Part shown: positions 54,117-62,075 of the stretch, piece after piece | Layout of the letters: each line of letters opens with the position of its first letter | Position numbering within the stretch: position 1 is the stretch's first letter | Assembly: GCA_963849955.1 (NCBI GenBank) | Contig: CAWKJU010000019.1 | Coordinates: 1 to 64,000, forward strand | Reading direction: 5' to 3' | From: CAWFGW01 sp963849955 | Lineage (GTDB): Bacteria; Bacteroidota; Bacteroidia; Cytophagales; JAAEPT01 | Length of the DNA: 64,000 nt | Notes under the pieces: model-generated | Databases searched by the model: none | Told to the model about the DNA's origin: nothing | What the model saw: the letters and a program-made list of their open reading frames with translations, nothing else | Made by a program: the position numbers and the translations under genes

Positions 54117-55934
54117 ATGGAGCGAAAAACATTCAATCCGTTGGAGTGGCTTGATAAGCCTGACCAACGAGTAAAAGTTACAGAGCAGAGCAATTACACT
54201 ACAAATACACAACTCGAAGAAGTTGAACGAATCATTCAAGGCATTGAGGCCAGCCGTATAGATGTTACCTCCGCTTACAGCGATTGGGTAAACATCGGCT
54301 TTGCCTTTGCGGATGAGTTTGGTGAGACAGGTAGAAACCTGTTCCACTGTGTTAGTCAATATCATCCTGAGTATTCCACACAGGAATGTGACAAGCAGTT
54401 TGATAATTGCATGAAGGCAAGAGGTCAGGGAGTTTCCCTGAAAACCTTCTTTTATCATGCCAAGGAAGCAGGAATACCATTGACTACACCAAAGCAGGAA
54501 AGACAGACTTACAGCCCTGCAAGCAGGTCTGAGAATCAAAGCAAGAATCTCAATACTCAGGCAGAAATCAAGAAAGAACCGGAACAAATGCCAACCTTTC
54601 ATGATTCCTTGTTTCCTGAACTTCCTGAGTTTTTGCAAAAGGTAATACAGATAGCCACTTCCAATGAGGAAAGTGATATTCTACTCCTTGGCTCCTTAGT
54701 GGCCATTAGTGCTTGTTTACCCAAAGTGTCAGGGATCTATGATGGCAAGCGTGTCTACTCCAATCTGTTTCTATTCATTACCGCCCAAGCCTCTGCAGGT
54801 AAAGGTCGTTTGGTGCATTGTCGCCAATTGGTGAATCCAGTACACAAAGAGTTCAGGGAGCAAGCCAAACTCCACAAGCAACATTACGAACTGGAATTGG
54901 CTGAATACAACACCAACAAAGGGAAAGTTGAAGGAATAGAGAAACCCGAGAAGCCACCCGAAAAGATGCTCTTTATCCCCGCCAATAACAGCTCCACAGG
55001 AGCTTATCAATTATTGGGTGATAGTGACGGTAAAGGACTGATATTTGAAACTGAGGGTGACACACTTGCACATGCCTTTAAGAGCGATTACGGTAATTAT
55101 AGTGACGGCTTTAGAAAAGCCTTTCACCATGAGACTATTTCCTACTATCGCAGGACAGACCGTGAATATGTGGACATTGAAAGCCCTTGCCTTTCTACTG
55201 TCCTTTCAGGTACGCCCAAACAAGTAGCGGCCTTAATCCCGAATGCAGAAAACGGCTTATTTAGCCGTTTCATATTCTATTACATGAATGTTCGACCAGT
55301 GTGGAAGAATGTATTTGCTTCGCAAACTACAAATGGATTAGATGACTACTTTGATGCGTTAGGAAATGAGTTCTTTAGCCTTTACAGTTCGTTGAAAGCT
55401 GGACAGGATGTTCAATTCTTTCTCACCGCTGATCAGCAAGACCTGTTCAATCAGTTCTTTGGTCAGATACAGGAAAAGTACATGAGTATTCAGGGAATCG
55501 ACTATATGGCAACCATCCGAAGATTAGGATTGATTGCCTATCGTTTCTGCATGATATTCTCCGCTTTGCGGATCATGGAAACTGGTGAAACATCAAATAA
55601 AATGATTTGTGAAGAAAGAGACTTTCAAGCTTCGCTTGCAATGGTGAAAGTATTGGTAAAGCATTCGAGTAAAGTATTTGCAGAACTCCCAGAGGATATT
55701 CAGAAACCTACTCGTTTAAACAGGAAAGAGAAGTTCTTGAATAAGCTACCAAAGCACTTCAATCGTCAAAAGTATCTTGAAGTGGCTACCGTATTAAGTA
55801 TTCCTCATAAAACAGCAGAAGGTTATGTTACTGACTTCTGTAAATCCAATGTGATTCACCGTGAGTCTCAGGACAACTACATAAACACCTCGATTGAGGA
55901 AAATGAGGATGTTAAGGATACTAAGGAAGCTTAA
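54117..55934 (+). CDS. DUF3987 primase-helicase-like protein
   Basis: A 605-residue protein. Residues about 30-115 form a PriCT-2-type primase C-terminal domain (VTSAYSDWVNIGFAFADEFGETGRNLFHCVSQYHPEYS). A polar linker leads to a DUF3987 ATPase-like domain (about 170-560). It has a modified P-loop (FITAQASAGKGRLVH), GLIFETEGDTLAHAF with an acidic Walker-B-like pair, and SPCLSTVLSGTPKQVAALIPN. Such proteins replace conventional helicases in Bacteroidota elements and probably support replication of the excised circle. It is paired with the BT4734-like gene. Confidence 0.78.
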   Translation: MERKTFNPLEWLDKPDQRVKVTEQSNYTTNTQLEEVERIIQGIEASRIDVTSAYSDWVNIGFAFADEFGETGRNLFHCVSQYHPEYSTQECDKQFDNCMKARGQGVSLKTFFYHAKEAGIPLTTPKQERQTYSPASRSENQSKNLNTQAEIKKEPEQMPTFHDSLFPELPEFLQKVIQIATSNEESDILLLGSLVAISACLPKVSGIYDGKRVYSNLFLFITAQASAGKGRLVHCRQLVNPVHKEFREQAKLHKQHYELELAEYNTNKGKVEGIEKPEKPPEKMLFIPANNSSTGAYQLLGDSDGKGLIFETEGDTLAHAFKSDYGNYSDGFRKAFHHETISYYRRTDREYVDIESPCLSTVLSGTPKQVAALIPNAENGLFSRFIFYYMNVRPVWKNVFASQTTNGLDDYFDALGNEFFSLYSSLKAGQDVQFFLTADQQDLFNQFFGQIQEKYMSIQGIDYMATIRRLGLIAYRFCMIFSALRIMETGETSNKMICEERDFQASLAMVKVLVKHSSKVFAELPEDIQKPTRLNRKEKFLNKLPKHFNRQKYLEVATVLSIPHKTAEGYVTDFCKSNVIHRESQDNYINTSIEENEDVKDTKEA

Positions 55935-56016
55935 TCCTTGGTATCCTCCATTTCCTTAAAATCCTGACAACTGTTTTTCAATGGTTGAATTGTTGGAAAT
56001 AGACAATTGGATACGT

Positions 56017-56034
56017 ACATTTGACAAATAATGT
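56017..56034 (+). promoter_or_regulatory. Possible operator upstream of the XRE regulator
   Basis: ACATT (56017-56021) and AATGT (56030-56034) form a short inverted repeat with an 8-base spacer, 30 bases before the regulator start. Restriction controller proteins often bind such sites before their own gene, but the arms are short. Confidence 0.3.
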
Positions 56035-56064
56035 CCAAAATATTTAATCAAGAAAAATAAGGCA

Positions 56065-56406
56065 ATGTCTATTCAAGAGACCTTTGGGGAACACATTAGG
56101 AAGTTAAGGGAGCAATTTGGCTTACCTCTTAGGAAGGTAGCTGCAACCCTAGATATTGATCCTTCTACATTGAGTAAGATTGAGAGAGGCGAAAGGTCGG
56201 CAAACAAAGAAATGCTACCTCTCCTGGCTGAATTGTTTAGTGAAAATGAAGAAACACTTGGAGTGATCTTATTAAGCGACAAAGTTGCCACTGATTTAAT
56301 GCAGGAAGCAAACTCAAATGAAATTCTTAAGGTAGCTGAAGAAAAAATAAAGTATTTAAAGACCAGAAGCCTTCAGCAGGGCAAAATTGATTTCGACAAA
56401 AAATGA
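56065..56406 (+). CDS. XRE-family regulator, restriction-controller-like
   Basis: A 113-residue DNA-binding protein. Residues 8-65 form an XRE helix-turn-helix: EHIRKLREQFGLPLRKVAATLDIDPSTLSKIERGERSANKEMLPLLAELF. The C-terminal 45 residues are helical (VATDLMQEANSNEILKVAEEKIKYL). It lies directly upstream of a restriction-modification gene and overlaps its start by 4 bases, the usual place for a controller (C) protein timing nuclease expression. Whether it also regulates the downstream Argonaute is inferred from the continuous operon. Confidence 0.82.
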   Translation: MSIQETFGEHIRKLREQFGLPLRKVAATLDIDPSTLSKIERGERSANKEMLPLLAELFSENEETLGVILLSDKVATDLMQEANSNEILKVAEEKIKYLKTRSLQQGKIDFDKK

Positions 56407-59400
56407 CTATACAAGAATTAGTTGATAAATACGAAAATGATCGGGATAACTGCCTGAAGTCTTCTTATAATGAGACACAGTTACGCAATGATTTCATTGA
56501 CCCATTATTAAAATGTATAGGATGGGACGTAGATAATGAGAAGGCTAAAACTCATTTCCTAAGAGATGTTATACAGGAAGAATACATTGTAGTTGAGGAT
56601 GAAACGAGTAAAAAGAATCCCGACTATACACTACGCATTAATGGAACCCGAAAACTGTTTGTAGAAGTTAAAAAACCTTCAGTCAACATCCTAAAATCTT
56701 CCAAGGCAGCCTTTCAAACAAGAAGATATGGTTGGAATGCCAATCTTGGCATTTCTATTCTTACAAACTTTGAAAATCTTGTTATTTATGATTGTCGTTT
56801 CAAGCCTGATGCATCCGAAAACGAGCAAGTAGCTCGCATAAAAATATTCAATTTCACAGAGTACGTTGATGCATTTGATGAAATCAGTAAGATGGTATCA
56901 TTTGAGTCTGCTAATTCTGGACAATTGGATGACCTATTCTCAGTTTATGAACGGAAGGGCAACACTTTTGACGACTATTTTTTAAGTCAGATTGAAAAAT
57001 GGAGAACCCAGCTTGCTAAGTCAGCACTGAACAAAAATGAAGGTTTGGACAGTGAGGACATTAATTTCCTTATTCAGCGTCTAATCAACCGAATAATTTT
57101 CCTTAGAATATGCGAGGATAGGACAATCGAGAAATTTGAAACGCTGAAAAATATTCAAGACTATTCGGCACTCAAACAATTGTTTCAACAGTCTGATAAA
57201 AGGTTTAATTCAGGTCTTTTTGACTTTATTGAAGATACACTTTCCTTAAATATCACCATTGATTCAGATGTGCTTATTGAAATTTTCAATGAGCTCTATT
57301 ATCCACTGAGTCCCTATGATTTTACAGTGGTAGATCCGACTATTTTAAGTCAAATATATGAACGCTTTTTAGGAAGCAGAATCATTCTAGAGGAAGGTCA
57401 ACAATTGTCCATACTTGAAGAGCCAGAAGTGTCTGCATCAAACGGAGTAGTTCCTACTCCAAAATTGATAGTTGAACAAATAGTTAAAGACACGTTAATG
57501 CCATTGACGAGTGGCAAATCTTTTCAGGAGCTTCAAAAACTTAGAATTGCAGATATATGTTGTGGTTCAGGCACCTTCCTTATTTCTGCTTTTGACTTAT
57601 TTTTGGAAAGATCACTTCAACAGCTAATTGAGGAAGAGGTTAATAACAATGATCTAATAAACCAGATAGATGACACCTCTTTTACGCTTACTTTAAAAGC
57701 GAAAAGAAATATCTTAGAACTGAATCTCTTCGGTGTTGACATCAATCCATATGCTGCTGAAGTAACTGAGTTTAGTTTGCTATTGAAGCTATTAGAGGGC
57801 GAAAATGAAGCAACTGTCAATAACTTCATCAACCAGCATTCACAAAAAATTCTTCCAAATTTAAAAGGCAATATCAAGTGTGGAAATTCCTTGGTGGATT
57901 CCGCATTCTTTCAATTTGAACCAGATGCCCTCGAAAATGATCAGTTATTATATAATGTCAAACCCTTTGATTGGAATACTGAATTTCCATTTTTAAAGGA
58001 GACCAATGGCTTTGACGCGATAATTGGTAACCCTCCCTATGTACGTATTCAAAATCTCGTAAAATATGCACCTGAGGAAATCAAGTATTATCAATCAGTG
58101 CTTTCTGGATTCAGTGTAGCCAAAAAGGAAACAATCGATAAATATTATGTTTTTATTCAACGAGCAGTTGCCCTACTTAATAATAATGGCTTTCTAGGAT
58201 ACATTGTGCCTCACAAATTTTTCCTTATTAAAGGGGGAAAAGCTCTACGAGAATTTATAGTATCGAATTGTCAAATAGCTAGAATCACACATTTTGGTGT
58301 AACTCAAGTATTTCCAGATCGCTCAACTTATACCGCTATCCTAATACTTCAAAAGGAAAAGAAAGATACATTTCCATTCAAACGAGTAAAAAGGATTACA
58401 CCAGAGATATTATCAGATCAAACCAACTTTCTTGAGTACAATTCTGAAAGCTACGGTTCAGAGCCTTGGATATTTCTATCACCTGAAACGAAAACCGTAT
58501 TCGATAAAATGCACAATGGACAAACAGCACCTCTTAAAAGTCTAGCTGAAATATGTGTTGGTTTGCAAACGAGTGCTGATAAGGTTTATATTTTCGAGCC
58601 TGTTCAAGAAACGCCTACTAATTTCATCTTTACTAAGAATGGGAAACAGTATGAGATAGAAAAAGAGATTTGCCTTCCAGCAATTTATGACCTATCGTTT
58701 GGAGTATTTGATACGATTAAGTCAAATGCACAAATAATCTTTCCTTACATAATTCAAGATGGGAAAGCTGAGGTTTACAGTGAAGAATTCTTTAGTGAAA
58801 AATATCCTAATGCCTGGGAGTACTTAAATGAATTTAAAGAAAGCTTAGAGAAAAGAAGTTTACAAGGAAATACTCCTAAATGGTATCAATTCGGCAGATC
58901 ACAAAGCTTGACAAGATTCCAAAATACTCCAAAGCTTATATGGTCAGTTTTATCTACATCAGCACCCTACGTTTTTGATAGTGATAATTTGCAATTTACC
59001 GGAGGTGGTAATGGTCCATACTATGCGTTAATCAATACATCAGACTATTCAATTTATTATCTCTTAGGGATTTTATCACACCCCTTATTTGAGAATATGG
59101 TTAAATCAGGAGCCAGTGAATTCAGGGGTGCATATTATTCACATGGTAAGCAATTCATTGAAAACTTACCCGTCAGGTTGATTAATTCTGATGCTGATAA
59201 AAAGCTACATAATCAAGTTGTAAAAACTGTGAAAGCACTCATTGAAACTAAGGATGCTTATAAAAATGGAAGCTATGGTACAAGAAGAACCATACTTGAG
59301 AGAAAAATGGAAACACTCCAACAAATGTTGGTACAGACTGTAAACAGTCTGTATGATATAAGTGATGATGAATTTAACCAAGTAGTTAATGATGAAATGT

Positions 59401-59429
59401 TTACTACTGAATTAACAATTGAAGATTAA
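56403..59429 (+). CDS. Fused restriction-modification enzyme (type IIG-like, N6-adenine)
   Basis: A 1008-residue protein combining nuclease and methylase. The N-terminal 160 residues carry a PD-(D/E)XK nuclease signature, with Pro73-Asp74 in KNPDYTL and Glu88-x-Lys90 in LFVEVKKPS. A helical region follows. The methyltransferase has the SAM motif I DICCGSGTFLI near 385 and the catalytic IIGNPPYVRIQ near 543, which identifies N6-adenine methylation. The C-terminal 350 residues are target-recognition-like (EICVGLQTSADKVYIFEP ... YSHGKQFIENLPVRLI). It resembles Eco57I-type enzymes. Its stop overlaps the next methylase start (TAATG). The DNA looks more AT-rich than the element backbone. Confidence 0.88.
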   Translation: MTIQELVDKYENDRDNCLKSSYNETQLRNDFIDPLLKCIGWDVDNEKAKTHFLRDVIQEEYIVVEDETSKKNPDYTLRINGTRKLFVEVKKPSVNILKSSKAAFQTRRYGWNANLGISILTNFENLVIYDCRFKPDASENEQVARIKIFNFTEYVDAFDEISKMVSFESANSGQLDDLFSVYERKGNTFDDYFLSQIEKWRTQLAKSALNKNEGLDSEDINFLIQRLINRIIFLRICEDRTIEKFETLKNIQDYSALKQLFQQSDKRFNSGLFDFIEDTLSLNITIDSDVLIEIFNELYYPLSPYDFTVVDPTILSQIYERFLGSRIILEEGQQLSILEEPEVSASNGVVPTPKLIVEQIVKDTLMPLTSGKSFQELQKLRIADICCGSGTFLISAFDLFLERSLQQLIEEEVNNNDLINQIDDTSFTLTLKAKRNILELNLFGVDINPYAAEVTEFSLLLKLLEGENEATVNNFINQHSQKILPNLKGNIKCGNSLVDSAFFQFEPDALENDQLLYNVKPFDWNTEFPFLKETNGFDAIIGNPPYVRIQNLVKYAPEEIKYYQSVLSGFSVAKKETIDKYYVFIQRAVALLNNNGFLGYIVPHKFFLIKGGKALREFIVSNCQIARITHFGVTQVFPDRSTYTAILILQKEKKDTFPFKRVKRITPEILSDQTNFLEYNSESYGSEPWIFLSPETKTVFDKMHNGQTAPLKSLAEICVGLQTSADKVYIFEPVQETPTNFIFTKNGKQYEIEKEICLPAIYDLSFGVFDTIKSNAQIIFPYIIQDGKAEVYSEEFFSEKYPNAWEYLNEFKESLEKRSLQGNTPKWYQFGRSQSLTRFQNTPKLIWSVLSTSAPYVFDSDNLQFTGGGNGPYYALINTSDYSIYYLLGILSHPLFENMVKSGASEFRGAYYSHGKQFIENLPVRLINSDADKKLHNQVVKTVKALIETKDAYKNGSYGTRRTILERKMETLQQMLVQTVNSLYDISDDEFNQVVNDEMFTTELTIED

Positions 59430-61075
59430 TGGGACAAGTATTAGAAAATTTAAGTGATCAAAAATTAAGAGGTGGCTACTATACACCTCAACCCATTACC
59501 GAATTCTTATGTAATTGGTGTATTCAACAAAGTACTAAAAAAGTACTTGAACCTAGTTGTGGTGACGGTAATTTTATTGAAGCAGCTATTCTCAGATTTA
59601 AAGAATTAGGAGTTGTTGGAGAGGACTTAAAAGGTAGAATAAAAGGGATTGAACTTATTGAAGAAGAATCCATCAAAGCAAAGTCAAGGGCAGCAAATTT
59701 GGGTCTGAATTCAAATACAATCGAAAACAATGATTTCTTTCATTATTTAAGCAGTAATGGTAAAGTAAAATATGATGCTGTATTAGGTAATCCTCCTTTC
59801 ATTAGATACCAGAACTTTCCTGAAGAACACAGGAAACTGGCGATTGAGATGATGCAGAATTTGGGACTCAATCCAAATAAGTTAACTAATATATGGGTTC
59901 CTTTTTTGGTTATATCGGCTTCTCTACTGAACGAAAACGGAAGAATGGCTATGGTAATACCAGCGGAACTTTTTCAGGTCAAGTATGCGGCTGAAACAAG
60001 GGTATTTCTCTCAAAATTCTTTGAAAGAATCACGATAGTAACTTTTAAAAAATTGGTTTTTGCCAACATTCAACAAGAAGTAGTTCTGTTGTTATGTGAA
60101 AAAAAAGTAGACCATGGCAAAGGAATTAGAGTAATCGAATGCGAGAACCTTGAAGATTTAAAGTCTATCAACTTTAAATCTATAAATGGCTCCAATGTAA
60201 AGGCAATAGATCATAGCACTGAAAAATGGACAAAGTATTTTTTAGAGGAAAACGAAATTGCTCTTTTGAAGAAATTAAGAAAGGATAAGAGGGTAATTTC
60301 ATGCAGCGATATAATGGAGGTTGATGTTGGATTGGTGACTGGTAGAAACGAGTTCTTTATGCTCAAAGAAGACCAGGTTAAACAATGGAAGCTAAAACCA
60401 TATACTATCCCTGTTGCCAGTAAATCCAATCAATTGAAAGGCATTACTTTTTCTGAATCTGATTTTTCTGAAAACTCCAAAGCTCAAAATTCAATTCATT
60501 TATTCATACCCCCCAATGAGGATTTTGAAAAATTGCCCAAAGTTTGTCAGAAGTATATAGAATATGGTGAGCAGCAAGGTTTTAACACCGGATATAAAAC
60601 AAGAATTAGAAAGCGTTGGTACATCACCCCTTCATTATGGGTGCCAGATGCTTTTGCATTAAGACAGGTTGGTGACTATCCGAAACTCGTTTTAAACGAA
60701 ACAGGTGCTTCATCCACAGATACAATTCATAGAGTTCGCTTTAAGGACGGAGTTGACAGAAACTTGGTAGCAATTTCATTCTTCAATTCACTCTCCTTTG
60801 CTTTCTCAGAAATCACAGGTAGAAGTTATGGAGGTGGAGTAATGACCTTTGAGCCTACTGAAATTGAAGAGATACAAATGCCTCGATTATCTGACTTACC
60901 AATAGATTTCGATCATATAGACGCACTCATTCGCAAACGAAAAGTTGAAGAAGTACTCGATATTGTAGATGAAGCTTTATTAGTCAATCATCATGGTTTT
61001 AAAAAAGAAGAAGTAGCAGTTATGAGGGGTATTTGGAAAAAACTTTCTCAGCGAAGGATTAATAGGAAGAAGTAA
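59429..61075 (+). CDS. N6-adenine DNA methyltransferase, Eco57I/TaqI-like
   Basis: A 548-residue methylase. YYTPQPITEFLCNWC and motif I KVLEPSCGDGNFIEA (about 39-52) bind SAM. The catalytic motif IV is VLGNPPFIRYQNF near residue 120. The remaining 350 residues look like a target-recognition domain, including VDVGLVTGRNEFFML, TGRSYGGGVMTFEPTEIEEIQMP and a helical C-terminal end. No nuclease domain is fused. It is translationally coupled to the fused enzyme upstream and followed after 7 bases by a nuclease-like gene, so it could be the protecting partner of either. Confidence 0.88.
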   Translation: MGQVLENLSDQKLRGGYYTPQPITEFLCNWCIQQSTKKVLEPSCGDGNFIEAAILRFKELGVVGEDLKGRIKGIELIEEESIKAKSRAANLGLNSNTIENNDFFHYLSSNGKVKYDAVLGNPPFIRYQNFPEEHRKLAIEMMQNLGLNPNKLTNIWVPFLVISASLLNENGRMAMVIPAELFQVKYAAETRVFLSKFFERITIVTFKKLVFANIQQEVVLLLCEKKVDHGKGIRVIECENLEDLKSINFKSINGSNVKAIDHSTEKWTKYFLEENEIALLKKLRKDKRVISCSDIMEVDVGLVTGRNEFFMLKEDQVKQWKLKPYTIPVASKSNQLKGITFSESDFSENSKAQNSIHLFIPPNEDFEKLPKVCQKYIEYGEQQGFNTGYKTRIRKRWYITPSLWVPDAFALRQVGDYPKLVLNETGASSTDTIHRVRFKDGVDRNLVAISFFNSLSFAFSEITGRSYGGGVMTFEPTEIEEIQMPRLSDLPIDFDHIDALIRKRKVEEVLDIVDEALLVNHHGFKKEEVAVMRGIWKKLSQRRINRKK

Positions 61076-61082
61076 TGGCAAT

Positions 61083-62066
61083 ATGAATATGGAAAGACTA
61101 GTACAAGGAGGTAAGACATATAGCTACTATGAGTATGGCAAAGAGCAGGAATTTGAACAAGTGATAGTTCAGGAGGCAAGTCATATTTTCGGTAGTAAGA
61201 GTATTTACATTGACATTAAAAAGAGAATTGGAGACAGTATTATCACCATCCCAGACGGCTACCTGATAGACTTTTCATTTGAGGCAGAACCACGGCTTTA
61301 TATCATAGAAAATGAGCTTTCAAGTCACGATCCATATAAGCATATAGGTTCACAGCTACTCAAATTTGCTATTTCTTATAAGGCCAGTGGCAGAAAGATA
61401 AAGGCATTTCTATTGGATCACTTAATAACTGATACGGATAGTCTGTCTCAGATTGAAACTGGATTGGTGAAAGCTGGATATAGAAATATTGATGACTTTC
61501 TGGAAAGCATCATTTTTGAAAAGCCTGTTGCTGCAATTGTAGTAATCGATCAAATCACACCAGAACTTGAGAATGTCTTAAGTCAATTGACAATGGATAC
61601 AGATATTATCGAGTTCCAAACCTTCAAAAATCAAGAAGAGGTCATTCATAAATTTACTCCCTTTAATGCAGAAATAAGGGAGTTGTCAGAGTCACCCAAA
61701 ACCAACCTCAAACCTGAGGAATTAAATACCGTGGTTGTAGCAGCTCGTGAAGAAGGATTTGAACAGGAATTTCTAAACAATAATTGTTGGTACGCTATCC
61801 GTATTAATGCTTCCATGCTGGATAAGATCAAATATATAGCAGCTTATCAAGTCGCACCAATTTCTGCCATAACGCACTATGCGGAAGTAGCCTCTATAGA
61901 GAAATGGCAAGACACCAATAAATACATCCTGCATTTCAAGAATAAGGCTCAGCAAATCCAACCAATTTCTTTGGATAAAGATAAAAAGGGACTTGCTCCG
62001 CAAGCTCCTAGATACACAGCAATTGAGAAAATATTGAAAGCAAAAAAACTATCCCAAGTATTTTAA
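61083..62066 (+). CDS. PD-(D/E)XE nuclease-like protein
   Basis: A 327-residue protein lacking signal or membrane segments. The first 130 residues fit the restriction-endonuclease fold. A helix carries Glu25/Glu31, then comes IPDGYLIDFSF with Asp58, and RLYIIENELSSHDPYKHIGSQLLKF with Glu76-x-Glu78, an ExE variant like that in BamHI. The C-terminal half (about 200-300) is a separate alpha/beta domain (CWYAIRINASMLDKIKYIAAYQVAPISAITHYAEV), not recognised. It may be the restriction enzyme matched to the methylase upstream, or the effector of the Argonaute encoded 9 bases downstream. Both readings are open. Confidence 0.65.
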   Translation: MNMERLVQGGKTYSYYEYGKEQEFEQVIVQEASHIFGSKSIYIDIKKRIGDSIITIPDGYLIDFSFEAEPRLYIIENELSSHDPYKHIGSQLLKFAISYKASGRKIKAFLLDHLITDTDSLSQIETGLVKAGYRNIDDFLESIIFEKPVAAIVVIDQITPELENVLSQLTMDTDIIEFQTFKNQEEVIHKFTPFNAEIRELSESPKTNLKPEELNTVVVAAREEGFEQEFLNNNCWYAIRINASMLDKIKYIAAYQVAPISAITHYAEVASIEKWQDTNKYILHFKNKAQQIQPISLDKDKKGLAPQAPRYTAIEKILKAKKLSQVF

Positions 62067-62075
62067 TCTTATGTA

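Noticed and set aside
54054..54638. Minus-strand 194-residue open frame across the BT4734-like and DUF3987 genes
   Set aside because: It is antisense to two recognisable domains and shows no coherent protein features.
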